Assembly: GCF_030238365.1 (NCBI RefSeq)
Contig: NZ_JASSOT010000068.1
Location: 1 to 64,000 of the forward strand
DNA length: 64,000 nucleotides
Source of the DNA: Lelliottia wanjuensis
GTDB lineage: Bacteria > Pseudomonadota > Gammaproteobacteria > Enterobacterales > Enterobacteriaceae
Reading direction: 5' to 3'
Shown here: positions 54,849 to 64,000 of the stretch, piece after piece
Position numbering within the stretch: the first letter of the stretch is position 1
How the letters are laid out: every line of letters begins with the position of its first letter
The notes under the pieces: generated by a model
The model's input: the letters and a program-made list of their open reading frames with translations, nothing else
Database searches by the model: none
Told to the model about the DNA's origin: nothing
Position numbers and translations under genes: made by a program

Positions 54849-54905
54849 AAAGCGGTGTGTAAAAAAAATACAGAGGGGCGAAATCAGCCGTGATTGACGC
54901 TTTTC

Positions 54906-54921
54906 TGTGACTAAAGTCACA
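54906..54921. promoter_or_regulatory. CRP site 3 upstream of mtlA
   Basis: TGTGA-N6-TCACA, a perfect core match. It is centred 73 bases from site 2, about seven helix turns. Confidence 0.85.
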
Positions 54922-54949
54922 TTTTGTGTTGGCGTGTTTGTTGGATGTT

Positions 54950-54965
54950 TGTGATCATCTTCACA
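54950..54965. promoter_or_regulatory. CRP site 4 upstream of mtlA
   Basis: TGTGA-N6-TCACA, a perfect core match. It is centred 44 bases from site 3, repeating the site 1-2 spacing. It lies between mtlA and yibI and could serve either direction. Confidence 0.83.
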
Positions 54966-55305
54966 ATAAATTTGAAGGCAGAATTCTCCAGGTGTGATCG
55001 TCGCCTACATCTGTTTTGTCAATTCAGCCAGGCTGTAACTCAGCAACTCACCCTTTCACGTCATCGTCATCCCTTAGTGTTATGGAGAAAAGGCGTAATG
55101 AGGATTAATCTGCTAATGTAAACTTAAGTCGATTCTTAGTCAGGATATATTTTGTCACGCTATTAAACTTGCGCGGAGTTATTTTAAAAATAATACTCCA
55201 CGGCTCTAAATTATATGTGCAAAAGATTTGCGCAGTATGAAAGTTAATTTGGTTGCTTACCATTTAATATTTTTAAAGAGTTGAAGCTATTTTAGTGAGG
55301 CAAAT
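54966..55305. other. AT-rich non-coding stretch before yibI
   Basis: No convincing gene. It holds a half CRP site (TGTGA at 54993 with a poor partner), a ribosome-site-like GGAGAAAAGG followed by a seven-codon open frame at 55098-55121, and an imperfect AT-rich hairpin at 55175-55199 (GGAGT with ACTCC). The last 100 bases are very AT-rich and probably contain the yibI promoter. Confidence 0.5.
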
Positions 55306-55662
55306 ATGTTCCTTAACTATTTCGCGCTGGGCGTATTAGTTTTCGTGTTCCTTGTCATTTTCTACGGGATCATCGCAATTCATGACATCCCCTATTTGAT
55401 GGCCAAAAAACGTAATCACCCCCATGCCGATGCCATTCATACGGCAGGCTGGGTCAGTCTGTTCACCCTTCATGTCATCTGGCCGTTCCTGTGGATTTGG
55501 GCCACGCTGTATCAGCCCGAGCGCGGATGGGGCATGCAGAACCATGGTGCGCAGTCCCCGCAACAACCCGATATCGATGCCCTCTCCAGACGCGTTGCCG
55601 AGCTGGAAAACCGGCTGGCCGCGGAGCACGTCCCCGCAGATAAAAATACGCCGGAGAGCTAA
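55306..55662 (+). CDS. yibI: DUF3302 membrane protein YibI
   Basis: 118 residues. Two membrane helices (about 5-27 and 45-67) enclose a short [18 protein letters not shown] loop; the C-terminus is a charged tail containing a short coiled coil. Its function is unknown. It is always paired with a YibH-like membrane fusion protein (2-base gap here), so it is probably the inner-membrane partner of that protein. Confidence 0.92.
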   Translation: MFLNYFALGVLVFVFLVIFYGIIAIHDIPYLMAKKRNHPHADAIHTAGWVSLFTLHVIWPFLWIWATLYQPERGWGMQNHGAQSPQQPDIDALSRRVAELENRLAAEHVPADKNTPES

Positions 55663-55664
55663 TC

Positions 55665-56801
55665 ATGGATCTGTTGATCATTCTGACTTACGTCGCCTTT
55701 GCGTGGGCGATCTTTAAAATATTCCGTATTCCGGTGAACCAGTGGACGCTCGCCACCGCCGCATTAGGTGGTGTATTTATCGTCGCCGGACTCATTTTAT
55801 TAATGAACTATAACCATCCTTATACTTTTACGGCGCAAAAGGCGGTTATTTCTATTCCGATCACGCCGCAGGTGACGGGTGTGGTGAGTGAAGTCACGGA
55901 TAAAAATAACCAGCTGATTAAAAAAGGCGATGTGTTATTTAAACTCGATCCGGTCCGTTATCAGGCTCGAGTCGACAGATTACAGGCCGACCTGGTGACG
56001 GCAACGCACAATATCGACGTGCTGAAAGCCCAGCTTTCGGAAGCCCAGGCCAATACCACCCGCGTCTCGGCGGAGCGCGACCGTCTGTATAAGGATTATC
56101 AGCGTTACCTCAAAGGCAGCCAGGCACGGGTGAATCCGTTCTCTGAAAGCGACATCGACAACGCGCGGCAGAACTATCTGGCGCAGGATGCGATGGTGAA
56201 AGCGTCTATTGCCGACCAGAGCCAAATTCAAAGCCAGTTAGACAGCATGGTCAACGGCGAGCAGTCGCAGATTGTCAGCCTGCGGGCCCAGCTCACCGAG
56301 GCGAAATATAACCTCGATCAGACGATTGTGCGTGCGCCGAGCGACGGGTACGTCACCCAGGTGCTGATCCGCCCCGGAACTTACGCCGCCGCGCTGCCGC
56401 TGCGTCCGGTGATGGTCTTTATTCCTGAGCAGAAACGCCAGATTGTGGCGCAGTTCCGCCAGAACTCACTCCTGCGCCTGAAACCGGGTGACGATGCGGA
56501 AGTGGTGTTTAATGCGCTGCCGGGACAGGTCTTCCACGGCAAGCTGAGCAGTATTTTGCCGGTGGTGCCGGGTGGTTCCTACCAGGCGCAGGGCTCGCTG
56601 CAATCTCTGACGGTCGTGCCGGGGACAGACGGGGTGCTCGCCACCATCGATCTGGACCCGAACGCCGACGTGGATGCGCTGCCGGACGGGATCTACGCGC
56701 AGGTGGCGGTCTATTCCGATCACTTCTCGCATGTGTCGGTGATGAGGAAGGTGCTGCTGCGCATGACCAGCTGGATGCATTACCTTTATCTTGACCATTA
56801 A
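55665..56801 (+). CDS. yibH: HlyD-family membrane fusion protein YibH
   Basis: 378 residues. An N-terminal membrane anchor (two hydrophobic segments within 3-48) is followed by a lipoyl-like segment ([16 protein letters not shown] near 60 and [14 protein letters not shown] near 215) on either side of a coiled coil (about 105-200), and then a beta-barrel domain. This is the layout of periplasmic adaptors for efflux pumps of the EmrA/AaeA kind. Substrate unknown. It forms a unit with yibI; in K-12 the paralogous yiaVW pair near aldB is the counterpart, and that pair is absent here. Confidence 0.92.
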   Translation: MDLLIILTYVAFAWAIFKIFRIPVNQWTLATAALGGVFIVAGLILLMNYNHPYTFTAQKAVISIPITPQVTGVVSEVTDKNNQLIKKGDVLFKLDPVRYQARVDRLQADLVTATHNIDVLKAQLSEAQANTTRVSAERDRLYKDYQRYLKGSQARVNPFSESDIDNARQNYLAQDAMVKASIADQSQIQSQLDSMVNGEQSQIVSLRAQLTEAKYNLDQTIVRAPSDGYVTQVLIRPGTYAAALPLRPVMVFIPEQKRQIVAQFRQNSLLRLKPGDDAEVVFNALPGQVFHGKLSSILPVVPGGSYQAQGSLQSLTVVPGTDGVLATIDLDPNADVDALPDGIYAQVAVYSDHFSHVSVMRKVLLRMTSWMHYLYLDH

Positions 56802-56815
56802 AGCCTGCCCGTCGA

Positions 56816-56845
56816 GTAGGTCGGGTAAGCGAAGCGCCACCCGGC
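56816..56845. repeat. REP element between yibH and yibF
   Basis: GTAGGTCGGGTAAGCGAAG followed by CGCCACCCGGC, the same single-unit type as at 50398. Confidence 0.85.
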
Positions 56846-56915
56846 GCTAACAGACCTGCACATTTTTCATTGCCTGATCCATACTTACCCTTTTGTTGGC
56901 GTAAAGGATCAGGCA

Positions 56916-57524
56916 ATGAAACTCATCGGCAGCTACACCAGCCCCTTCGTGCGTAAAATTTCGATTCTCCTGCTGGAAAAAGGGCTCACCTTCGAGTTCG
57001 TGAACGAACAGCCCTATCAGGCAGAAACCGGCGTCGCGCAGTACAACCCGTTGGGCAAAGTCCCGGCACTGGTGACCGATGATGGCGAAACCTGGTTTGA
57101 TTCTCCCATTATTGCGGAATACATCGAGCTGCTCGGCATTGCCCCGGCGATGGTGCCCCGCGAGCCGAAAGCGGCGCTGGTGGTGAAACAGATCGAAGCG
57201 CTGGCCGACGGCATCATGGATGCCGGACTGGTGTCTGTCCGCGAACAGGCGCGTCCTGCGGCGCAACAGTCTGAGGCGGAGCTGGTGCGCCAGCGGGAGA
57301 AAATCAGCCGCAGCCTCGACATGTGCGAGCAGCTGCTTCAGGACGGAAAAATCAGCACTGATACGGTGAATCTGGCGACCATCGCCATCGCCTGTGCGAT
57401 CGGCTATCTCAACTTCCGCCGCGTCTCACCCGGCTGGTGCGTCGATCGTCCGCTGCTGGTTAAACTGGCCGAAACCCTCTTCCAGCGGGAAAGTTTTGCC
57501 CGCACCGAACCGCCAAAGGCTTGA
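56916..57524 (+). CDS. yibF: Glutathione S-transferase homologue YibF
   Basis: 202 residues. An N-terminal thioredoxin-like domain (about 1-77; [14 protein letters not shown], then [11 protein letters not shown] near 67) is followed by a helical C-terminal domain. The E. coli protein binds glutathione but has weak activity with usual substrates. It lies upstream of selA on the same strand, separated by a short G/C-rich repeat. Confidence 0.94.
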   Translation: MKLIGSYTSPFVRKISILLLEKGLTFEFVNEQPYQAETGVAQYNPLGKVPALVTDDGETWFDSPIIAEYIELLGIAPAMVPREPKAALVVKQIEALADGIMDAGLVSVREQARPAAQQSEAELVRQREKISRSLDMCEQLLQDGKISTDTVNLATIAIACAIGYLNFRRVSPGWCVDRPLLVKLAETLFQRESFARTEPPKA

Positions 57525-57577
57525 TACGGGTTATAACACTTCACCGTGGTACGCGGTACAATCCCCCCGCACGTTGA

Positions 57578-57603
57578 CTCCCTCTCCCGTCGGGAGGGGG
57601 GAA
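57578..57603. repeat. C/T-rich palindromic repeat, short copy 3
   Basis: CTCCCTCTCCCGTCGGGAGGGG makes a compact hairpin resembling the inner stems of the repeats at 46471 and 52642. It lies between yibF and selA, about 25 bases before the selA start. Confidence 0.5.
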
Positions 57604-57628
57604 AGCCTCCCAAACGCCAGGCATGTTA

Positions 57629-59014
57629 ATGACTACTCATCGTTCCCTCTACAGCCAAATCCCCGCGACCGATCGCCTGCTGCGCGATCCCCACTTCACA
57701 GCTTTGCTTGCACAGTCCGGGCACACCCGTATGGTGGCGCTCCTGAATCAGATGCAGGACGAAGCTCGCTTGCATATCCAGATGCAAAACGCGCTGCCGC
57801 AGTGGTGTGAAGACTGGGCGCAAGAAGCGCAGAAACGGCTGACCGCGCAAACGCAAAGCGCGTTGCGCCCGGTGATTAACCTGACGGGAACGGTGCTGCA
57901 TACCAATTTAGGCCGCGCGCAGCAGGCGGAAGAGGCGATTGCGGCGGTCACCCAGGCGATGCGCTCCCCGGTGACGCTGGAGTACGATCTGGACGGTGCC
58001 GGGCGCGGACACCGCGATCGCGCCCTGGCCGATCTGCTCTGTCAGATCACCGGCGCGGAAGATGCCTGCATCGTGAACAACAACGCGGCGGCGGTCCTGC
58101 TGATGCTGGCGGCGACGGCGAGCGGCAAAGAGGTGGTGGTCTCACGCGGTGAACTGGTGGAGATCGGCGGCGCGTTCCGAATTCCGGATGTGATGCGTCA
58201 GGCGGGATGCGAACTGCACGAAGTCGGAACCACCAACCGCACCCACGCGAAAGATTATCGCGCGGCGGTCAACGAAAATACCGCCCTGCTGATGAAGGTC
58301 CACACCAGCAACTACCAGATCGAGGGCTTTACCAAAACGGTGGAAGAGGCGGAGCTGGCAGAGATTGGCCGCGAGCTGAACGTACCGGTGATTGCCGATC
58401 TGGGCAGCGGCTCGCTGGTGGACCTCAGCCAGTACGGTCTGCCGAAAGAGCCGATGCCGCAGGAGATGATCGCCGCGGGCGTGAGCCTGGTGAGTTTCTC
58501 CGGCGACAAACTGCTCGGCGGTCCGCAGGCCGGGATTGTGGTGGGCAAACGCGAGCTGATTGCGAAGCTCCAGCAGCACCCGCTGAAACGCGCCCTGCGC
58601 GCGGATAAAATGACCCTCGCCGCGCTGGAAGCGACGCTGCGTCTCTACCTCCATCCGGAAAAACTGGCCGAACGTTTGCCGACGCTGCGTCTGCTGGCGC
58701 GCGATGCGGCCTCCATTCGCGCGCAGGCTGAGTTATTGCTCCCGAGAGTCGCCGCGCACTACGTCGATTTCGACGTGCGGGTCGAATCCTGTCAATCGCA
58801 GATCGGCAGCGGGTCGCTGCCCGTTGATCGCCTGCCCAGCGCTGCCCTGACCCTGACGCCGCGCGACGGTCGTGGAAGCCAGCTCGAAAGTTTATCTGCG
58901 CGCTGGCGTGCGCTGCCTACGCCTGTCATCGGGCGCATTTATGATGGTCGTCTGTGGCTGGATCTGCGCTGCCTTGAAGATGAAGAACGGTTTCTGGAGA
59001 TGTTGTTGAAATGA
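57629..59014 (+). CDS. selA: Selenocysteine synthase SelA
   Basis: 461 residues from ATG 57629, with AGG seven bases upstream; an ATG two codons earlier is possible. A PLP enzyme that converts seryl-tRNA(Sec) to selenocysteyl-tRNA(Sec) using selenophosphate. The PLP lysine lies in [14 protein letters not shown] near 293. An N-terminal domain binds the tRNA. Its stop overlaps the selB start by four bases. The selC tRNA and formate dehydrogenase genes are not in this window. Confidence 0.97.
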   Translation: MTTHRSLYSQIPATDRLLRDPHFTALLAQSGHTRMVALLNQMQDEARLHIQMQNALPQWCEDWAQEAQKRLTAQTQSALRPVINLTGTVLHTNLGRAQQAEEAIAAVTQAMRSPVTLEYDLDGAGRGHRDRALADLLCQITGAEDACIVNNNAAAVLLMLAATASGKEVVVSRGELVEIGGAFRIPDVMRQAGCELHEVGTTNRTHAKDYRAAVNENTALLMKVHTSNYQIEGFTKTVEEAELAEIGRELNVPVIADLGSGSLVDLSQYGLPKEPMPQEMIAAGVSLVSFSGDKLLGGPQAGIVVGKRELIAKLQQHPLKRALRADKMTLAALEATLRLYLHPEKLAERLPTLRLLARDAASIRAQAELLLPRVAAHYVDFDVRVESCQSQIGSGSLPVDRLPSAALTLTPRDGRGSQLESLSARWRALPTPVIGRIYDGRLWLDLRCLEDEERFLEMLLK

Positions 59015-60861
59015 TTATTGCCACTGCCGGTCACGTAGACCACGGAAAAACCACCCTTTTACAGGCCATCACCGGCGTGAATGCCGACCGTCTGCCGGAA
59101 GAGAAAAAGCGCGGCATGACCATCGATCTGGGCTACGCCTACTGGCCGCAGCCGGACGGTCGTGTGCTCGGGTTTATCGATGTGCCGGGGCATGAAAAGT
59201 TTCTCGCCAATATGCTGGCCGGAGTGGGCGGAATCGATCACGCCCTGCTGGTGGTGGCCTGTGATGACGGTGTAATGGCGCAAACGCGTGAGCACCTGGC
59301 GATTTTACATCTGACGGGCAAACCGCAACTGACGGTCGCGCTGACCAAAGCCGATCGCGTCGAAGAGCATCGCATTGACGAGGTGCGCGAAGAGATCCGC
59401 ACCACGCTGCTGGCGTTTGGTTTTGCCGATGCGCCGGTGTTCGTCACCGTCGCAACAGAAGGCCGTGGAATCGACGCTTTACGCGACCACTTGCTGCAAC
59501 TTCCTGCCCGCCAGCACGCGAGCGATCACCGCTTCCGCCTGGCCATTGACCGTGCTTTCACCGTGAAAGGGGCCGGGCTGGTGGTGACCGGAACGGCGCT
59601 GAGCGGAGAAGTTAAAGTGGGCGACAGCCTGTGGCTCACGGGCGCGAATAAGCCGATGCGCGTGCGCGGCCTGCACGCCCAGAATCAGCCTTCTGAACAG
59701 GCGCACGCAGGGCAGCGTATTGCCCTGAACATCGCGGGCGATGCGGAAAAAGATCAGCTCAATCGCGGCGACTGGCTGCTGGCCGACGCGCCGCCGGAGC
59801 CGTCCGAGCGCGTGATCGTTTCTCTGCATACCCACACGCCGCTGACCCAGTGGCAGCCGCTGCATATTCATCACGCCGCGAGCCACGTGACCGGGCGCGT
59901 CTCGCTGCTGGAAAACGACCTCGCGGAACTGGTGCTGGATACCCCTCTGTGGCTGGCGGATAACGACCGGCTGGTGCTGCGCGATATCTCGGCGCGCGCC
60001 ACCCTGGCGGGTGCTCGGGTGGTGACGCTCAATCCGCCGCGCCGCGGGAAACGTAAACCGGAATATCTGCAATGGCTGGCGGCACTGGCACAGGCGGAAG
60101 AGGACCAGGCCGCGCTGGCGGTGCACCTCGATCGCGGCGCGGTGAACCTGGTGGATTTCGCCTGGGCGCGCCAGCTGAGCGGTGACGGTTTGCGGCAGCT
60201 CACGCAGCAGCCGGGCTTTATCCAGGCCGGGTACAGCCTGCTGAATGCCCCGGTGGCCGCCCGCTGGCAGCGCAAAGTACTGACCACGCTCGCCACCTAT
60301 CACGAACAACATCAGGACGAGCCAGGCCCAGGCCGCGAACGCCTGCGCCGCATGGCGCTGCCGATGGAAGACGATGCGCTGGTGCTGCTGCTAATTGAAA
60401 AGATGCGCGAAAGCGGGGTGATCCACAGCCATCACGGCTGGCTGCATCTTCCGGATCATAAAGCCGGCTTTACCTCCGAGCAGGAAACGGTCTGGCTAAA
60501 AGTGGCTCCGCTGTTTGGCGACGAGCCCTGGTGGGTTCGCGATCTGGCTCGTGAAACGGCGACGGATGAAGTGGTGATGCGTCAGGTATTACGCCACGCC
60601 GCGCAGCAGGGGCTGATAACCGCGATCGTGAAAGATCGTTATTACCGTAACGATCGCATCGTGACTTTCGCGAGTTTGATCCGCGAACTGGATCAGGAGA
60701 AGGGATCGACCTGCGCCGCCGATTTCCGCGATCGCCTGAACGTCGGCCGCAAACTGGCGATTCAAATTCTGGAGTATTTCAATCGCATCGGCTTCACGCG
60801 CCGCCGCGGCAATGACCATCTGCTGCGCGATTCCCTCCTGTTCCCGAAGACCGAGCAATAA
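59011..60861 (+). CDS. selB: Selenocysteine-specific elongation factor SelB
   Basis: 616 residues. It delivers Sec-tRNA to the ribosome at UGA codons marked by a SECIS hairpin. The EF-Tu-like half has the GTP motifs GHVDHGKTT (7-15), DVPGHEKF near 57 and TKAD near 111. The C-terminal half (from about 350) contains four winged-helix domains, the last of which ([24 protein letters not shown] region in outline) binds the SECIS RNA. It is coupled to selA. Confidence 0.97.
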   Translation: MIIATAGHVDHGKTTLLQAITGVNADRLPEEKKRGMTIDLGYAYWPQPDGRVLGFIDVPGHEKFLANMLAGVGGIDHALLVVACDDGVMAQTREHLAILHLTGKPQLTVALTKADRVEEHRIDEVREEIRTTLLAFGFADAPVFVTVATEGRGIDALRDHLLQLPARQHASDHRFRLAIDRAFTVKGAGLVVTGTALSGEVKVGDSLWLTGANKPMRVRGLHAQNQPSEQAHAGQRIALNIAGDAEKDQLNRGDWLLADAPPEPSERVIVSLHTHTPLTQWQPLHIHHAASHVTGRVSLLENDLAELVLDTPLWLADNDRLVLRDISARATLAGARVVTLNPPRRGKRKPEYLQWLAALAQAEEDQAALAVHLDRGAVNLVDFAWARQLSGDGLRQLTQQPGFIQAGYSLLNAPVAARWQRKVLTTLATYHEQHQDEPGPGRERLRRMALPMEDDALVLLLIEKMRESGVIHSHHGWLHLPDHKAGFTSEQETVWLKVAPLFGDEPWWVRDLARETATDEVVMRQVLRHAAQQGLITAIVKDRYYRNDRIVTFASLIRELDQEKGSTCAADFRDRLNVGRKLAIQILEYFNRIGFTRRRGNDHLLRDSLLFPKTEQ

Positions 60862-60902
60862 GCGCGCGATCGAATCCGTGATACGCGTCGTAAAGCCGTA
60901 AG

Positions 60903-60927
60903 CAGCTGGCGAGAAAATCGCCAGCTG
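60903..60927 (+). terminator. Hairpin after selB
   Basis: A perfect 10-base stem CAGCTGGCGA/TCGCCAGCTG with loop GAAAA, 42 bases after the selB stop. A short ACCCTTGTT follows in place of a T-run, so termination may be partial and aldB could be reached by read-through. Confidence 0.6.
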
Positions 60928-60966
60928 TGACTACCCTTGTTAGACACCAACAGCAAGGAGACGGTC

Positions 60967-62505
60967 ATGACGAACAATCCTCCCTCAACGCGTATGCAGC
61001 CTGGCGAGTATGGTTATCCCCTCAAGCTAAAACCCCGGTACGACAACTTTATCGGCGGCGGCTGGGTCGCGCCGGTCGATGGCGAATATTACTCAAACCT
61101 GACGCCAGTCACCGGGCAGCCGCTGTGTGAAATCGCCAGCTCTGGCAAAAAAGATATCGATCTGGCGCTGGATGCGGCGCACAAAGCGAAAGAGAAGTGG
61201 GCGCACACCTCCGTGCAGGACCGCGCGGCGATCCTGTTCAAAATCGCCGACCGCATGGAGCAGAATCTGGAGCTGCTGGCGGCGGCCGAGACCTGGGATA
61301 ACGGCAAACCGATCCGTGAAACCACGGCGGCAGACGTCCCGCTGGCAATCGACCATTTCCGCTATTTTGCCTCCTGTATTCGCGCCCAGGAGGGCGGGAT
61401 CAGTGAAGTCGACAGCGACACCGTCGCGTATCACTTCCAGGAGCCGCTGGGCGTGGTCGGGCAAATTATTCCGTGGAACTTCCCGCTGCTGATGGCGAGC
61501 TGGAAAATGGCGCCTGCGCTGGCGGCAGGCAACTGCGTGGTGCTCAAACCGGCGCGTTTAACGCCGCTGTCGGTGCTGCTGCTGATGGAAATCATCGGCG
61601 ATCTGGTCCCGCCGGGCGTGATTAACGTGGTGAACGGCGCGGGCGGTGAAATCGGCGAATACCTGGCGACCTCAAAACGCATCGCCAAAGTGGCCTTTAC
61701 CGGCTCGACGGAAGTCGGGCAGCAGATCATGCAGTACGCCACGCAGAACATCATTCCGGTGACCCTGGAGCTGGGCGGCAAATCGCCGAACATTTTCTTT
61801 GCCGACGTGATGGACGAAGAGGACGCCTTCTTCGACAAAGCGATGGAAGGCTTTGCCCTGTTTGCCTTTAACCAGGGCGAAGTTTGTACCTGCCCAAGCC
61901 GCGCGCTGGTGCAGGAATCGATTTATGAACGCTTTATGGAACGCGCGATTCGTCGCGTAGAGTCGATCCGCAGCGGTAACCCGTTGGATAGCGTGACGCA
62001 GATGGGTGCGCAGGTTTCGCATGGGCAGCTGGACACCATCCTGAACTATATCGATATCGGTAAAAAAGAGGGCGCGGATGTCCTGACCGGAGGTCGGCGT
62101 AAAGTGCTGGAGGGCGATCTGAAAGACGGGTATTACCTTGAGCCGACGATTCTGTTTGGCAAAAACAGTATGCGCGTCTTCCAGGAGGAGATATTTGGCC
62201 CGGTACTGGCGGTCACGACCTTTAAAACGCCGGAAGAGGCGCTGGAGCTGGCCAACGATACGCAATACGGGCTGGGAGCCGGGGTCTGGAGTCGTAACGG
62301 GAATCTGGCGTACAAAATGGGGCGCGGCATTCAGGCCGGGCGCGTCTGGACCAACTGTTATCACGCTTATCCGGCCCACGCGGCATTCGGCGGATATAAA
62401 CAGTCGGGCATCGGGCGTGAAACCCATAAGATGATGCTGGATCACTATCAACAGACGAAATGTCTGCTGGTGAGTTATTCAGATAAACCGCTGGGACTGT
62501 TTTAA
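60967..62505 (+). CDS. aldB: Aldehyde dehydrogenase AldB
   Basis: 512 residues from ATG 60967 ([16 protein letters not shown]), with AAGGAG upstream. It oxidises acetaldehyde and similar aldehydes with NADP+. The catalytic glutamate lies in LELGGKSPN near 268 and the catalytic cysteine in [10 protein letters not shown] near 310; QIIPWNFPL contributes to the cofactor site. In K-12 yiaY lies between selB and aldB and yiaVW beyond it; here aldB touches both selB and yiaU. Its stop abuts the yiaU stop with no spacer. Confidence 0.97.
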   Translation: MTNNPPSTRMQPGEYGYPLKLKPRYDNFIGGGWVAPVDGEYYSNLTPVTGQPLCEIASSGKKDIDLALDAAHKAKEKWAHTSVQDRAAILFKIADRMEQNLELLAAAETWDNGKPIRETTAADVPLAIDHFRYFASCIRAQEGGISEVDSDTVAYHFQEPLGVVGQIIPWNFPLLMASWKMAPALAAGNCVVLKPARLTPLSVLLLMEIIGDLVPPGVINVVNGAGGEIGEYLATSKRIAKVAFTGSTEVGQQIMQYATQNIIPVTLELGGKSPNIFFADVMDEEDAFFDKAMEGFALFAFNQGEVCTCPSRALVQESIYERFMERAIRRVESIRSGNPLDSVTQMGAQVSHGQLDTILNYIDIGKKEGADVLTGGRRKVLEGDLKDGYYLEPTILFGKNSMRVFQEEIFGPVLAVTTFKTPEEALELANDTQYGLGAGVWSRNGNLAYKMGRGIQAGRVWTNCYHAYPAHAAFGGYKQSGIGRETHKMMLDHYQQTKCLLVSYSDKPLGLF

Positions 62506-63465
62506 TTATTCCGAGCAGGTCGCCCCCGGGACGGCCTGCTTAATACGCTCGCGAAGACTGTTCAGCACTCCGTCCAGAATGTATTGCACGCGCCACGGCT
62601 GATATTCCCGCTTGCGGAAAATAGCCGTCAGATCCAGCCACCACTCCTCCTGATGCGAGAAGCAGGGCATTAAAATCCCCTGTTCAATCTCGCTTTTCAG
62701 GCTCTCTTTTGGCGCAAAAACAATACCAAGATGATTACGCGCCAGTTCCAGCGCCGTTTGCGTATTATCACAAATATAGTTTCCGGTGACTTTATAATCC
62801 CGAACTTCTTCGCTGCCATGAACGCGAAAACGCCAGATATTGGCATCGTCAACCAGAATGGAATCCAATAAAATACAGGAGTGTTTAATTAAATCGTCCG
62901 GGCTGTTAATTGGACGTTTTTGTATATATTCCGGGGTGGCAAACGCGGTGACGGAATATTTTGTCAGCTGATAAGCCACCAGGCTTTCATCTTTCGGCTG
63001 AGCATAGGTAATTAAAATATCGCAGTCGTCGGGGAAAGAGACCCCTTCAGACAATTCGTTGCGATTCGGATTATAGGTTTTCAGGCAAATGCGGATATCG
63101 CCGATCTCTTCGAGCTGGTGGATCACATGGCGGGCGAGGTAGGTGATGATGCCGGTGGGGGCGTAAATCGTCACCCGTCCGCTTTTTTCATGCTTGTAGT
63201 CGGCAATAAAATTAATGAGTTGGATATTTTTATCCAGTGAAGCATTTATATAAGGCAGCAATACCTCACCAAACTGCGTCAGCGCCAGCTGGCGCGTCGT
63301 GCGTTCGAAGACTTTCAATCCGACGCGGGTTTCGAAATCCGAAAGATATTTACTGACGTTCGCCTGCGCCATCCCTAACAAAGCGGCGGCGTCGCCAATG
63401 CTGCCCGTTGCGGCAATGACGGAGATAATTTTTAACTCACGCGGCTTAATCTGTAAATTATTCAT
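62506..63465 (-). CDS. yiaU: LysR-family regulator YiaU
   Basis: 319 residues from ATG 63465 (in-frame GTG one codon before). An N-terminal winged helix-turn-helix (about 5-65: SIGDAAALLGMAQANVSKYLSDFE) is followed by a LysR substrate-binding domain (about 95-300). It is divergent from yiaT, which it probably controls (inference from layout). The E. coli protein has been tied to outer-membrane stress or antibiotic response, but its ligand is not established. Confidence 0.9.
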   Translation of the reverse strand: MNNLQIKPRELKIISVIAATGSIGDAAALLGMAQANVSKYLSDFETRVGLKVFERTTRQLALTQFGEVLLPYINASLDKNIQLINFIADYKHEKSGRVTIYAPTGIITYLARHVIHQLEEIGDIRICLKTYNPNRNELSEGVSFPDDCDILITYAQPKDESLVAYQLTKYSVTAFATPEYIQKRPINSPDDLIKHSCILLDSILVDDANIWRFRVHGSEEVRDYKVTGNYICDNTQTALELARNHLGIVFAPKESLKSEIEQGILMPCFSHQEEWWLDLTAIFRKREYQPWRVQYILDGVLNSLRERIKQAVPGATCSE

Positions 63466-63487
63466 CACGAACGCCCATCTATATGAT

Positions 63488-63509
63488 TTTATATATAATA
63501 TTATATAAA
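63488..63509. promoter_or_regulatory. AT palindrome between yiaU and yiaT
   Basis: TTTATATA and TATATAAA form a perfect 8-base inverted repeat around TAATAT, 22 bases upstream of the yiaU start. Such T/A dyads are typical of LysR-type binding sites, making this a candidate YiaU operator. The same bases could supply promoter -10 boxes. Confidence 0.5.
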
Positions 63510-63583
63510 CTACTTCGTTGCATCGGCAAATTTGTAACCATTATTATTCGCCTCGTTTGTTAGGCATTTAATGGATACAGGGA

Positions 63584-64000
63584 ATGATTATCAAAAAGAA
63601 TTTGCTCATCACCGCAACGTTATTTTTCGCCTCATCCGCTATGGCGGGTGAATTTTCATTGGGTGCGGGCGCTGTTTTCAATGAATCGCCTTACAAAGGG
63701 TATAACGAAAATACGACGGCGGTTCCGCTGATTAGTTATGAAGGCGATAACTTCTACGTGCGTCAGACCACGGCCGGTTGGGCCTTCTGGAAAGACAGTA
63801 AGAATGAACTGAGCCTGACGGCGTCCTGGATGCCGCTGCACTTCGATCCCGACGACAACGATGACCACGCGATGAAGCAGCTCGACGAGCGCAAAGCGTC
63901 GGTGTTTGTGGGCGGCGCGTACTATCGCCACGAAAGCTGGGGTAGCCTGAAGTTCGGCGTCGCGGGCGATGCAATGGACGAAAGCGGCGGCGTGGTCGGT
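63584..64000 (+). CDS. yiaT: MipA/OmpV-family outer-membrane protein YiaT, 5' part
   Basis: The first 139 codons are present; the gene runs off the window. It begins MIIKKNLLITATLFFASSAMA, a signal peptide cleaved after about residue 21 (here split as MIIKKNLLI and ATLFFASSAMA). The mature start GEFSLGAGAVFNESPYKGY and the LISYEGDNFYVRQTT stretch match E. coli YiaT, an outer-membrane beta barrel of the MipA family. AGGGA lies immediately before the ATG, an unusually short spacing. Divergent from yiaU. Confidence 0.9.
   Translation, partial: MIIKKNLLITATLFFASSAMAGEFSLGAGAVFNESPYKGYNENTTAVPLISYEGDNFYVRQTTAGWAFWKDSKNELSLTASWMPLHFDPDDNDDHAMKQLDERKASVFVGGAYYRHESWGSLKFGVAGDAMDESGGVVG

Noticed and set aside
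54993..55008. Fifth CRP site upstream of mtlA
   Set aside because: TGTGA is present, but the partner half is CCTAC, too weak to call by eye.
54924..55121. 65-codon open frame, and the seven-codon frame at its end, in the mtlA-yibI gap
   Set aside because: The long frame runs through CRP sites and matches nothing. The short frame (MRINLLM) has a good ribosome site, but seven codons are too few to judge.

Overview
This window is chromosomal DNA from a member of the Enterobacteriaceae. Almost every protein is close to an Escherichia coli homologue, and gene order largely follows the yicH-spoT-pyrE-waa-kbl-cysE-lld-mtl-selAB-aldB stretch of E. coli K-12. Several differences argue against E. coli: the LPS core genes are of the Klebsiella/Enterobacter/Serratia type (waaE next to coaD, a WabG-like transferase), gltS, dinD and yiaVWY are missing from their K-12 places, and an extra phosphoethanolamine (pEtN) transferase sits between ligB and yicG. 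Enterobacter, Lelliottia, Leclercia or a close genus is my best guess. The genus is inference.

Layout. At 1-116 the window enters one end of an IS481-type insertion sequence, whose transposase start runs off the left edge. It abuts a cut REP element downstream of yicH. At 145-9309 (minus strand) lie yicH, xanP and the recG-trmH-spoT-rpoZ-gmk group. At 9560-13612 are ligB, the extra pEtN transferase and yicG. At 13817-21036 are yicC, rph-pyrE with its attenuator, slmA, dut, coaBC, radC and the rpmB-rpmG-mutM operon.

The LPS core island occupies 21038-35354: coaD-waaE-waaA; a three-gene unit (pEtN transferase plus two glycosyltransferases); the ligase waaL; one glycosyltransferase on the plus strand; then wabG-waaQ-waaC-waaF-hldD. 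No waaP or waaY core kinase genes are present, so the core probably carries uronic acid and pEtN rather than heptose phosphate (inference). A further WaaE-like glycosyltransferase lies at 37944 after kbl-tdh.

From 38748 to 56801 the order is yibQ-envC-gpmM, yibN-grxC-secB-gpsA-cysE, trmL, the lldPRD L-lactate operon, yibL, the mtlADR mannitol operon with an array of four CRP sites, and yibI-yibH. The right end holds yibF, selA-selB (selenocysteine insertion), aldB, yiaU and the start of yiaT, which is cut by the window end.

REP-type elements (near 117, 16234, 45901, 50398 and 56816) and a second C/T-rich palindromic repeat (46471, 52642, 57578) fill several gaps. I found no rRNA, tRNA or CRISPR array. 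I saw no wholly new system. The most unusual parts are the rearranged core island, the extra pEtN transferase and the IS junction.
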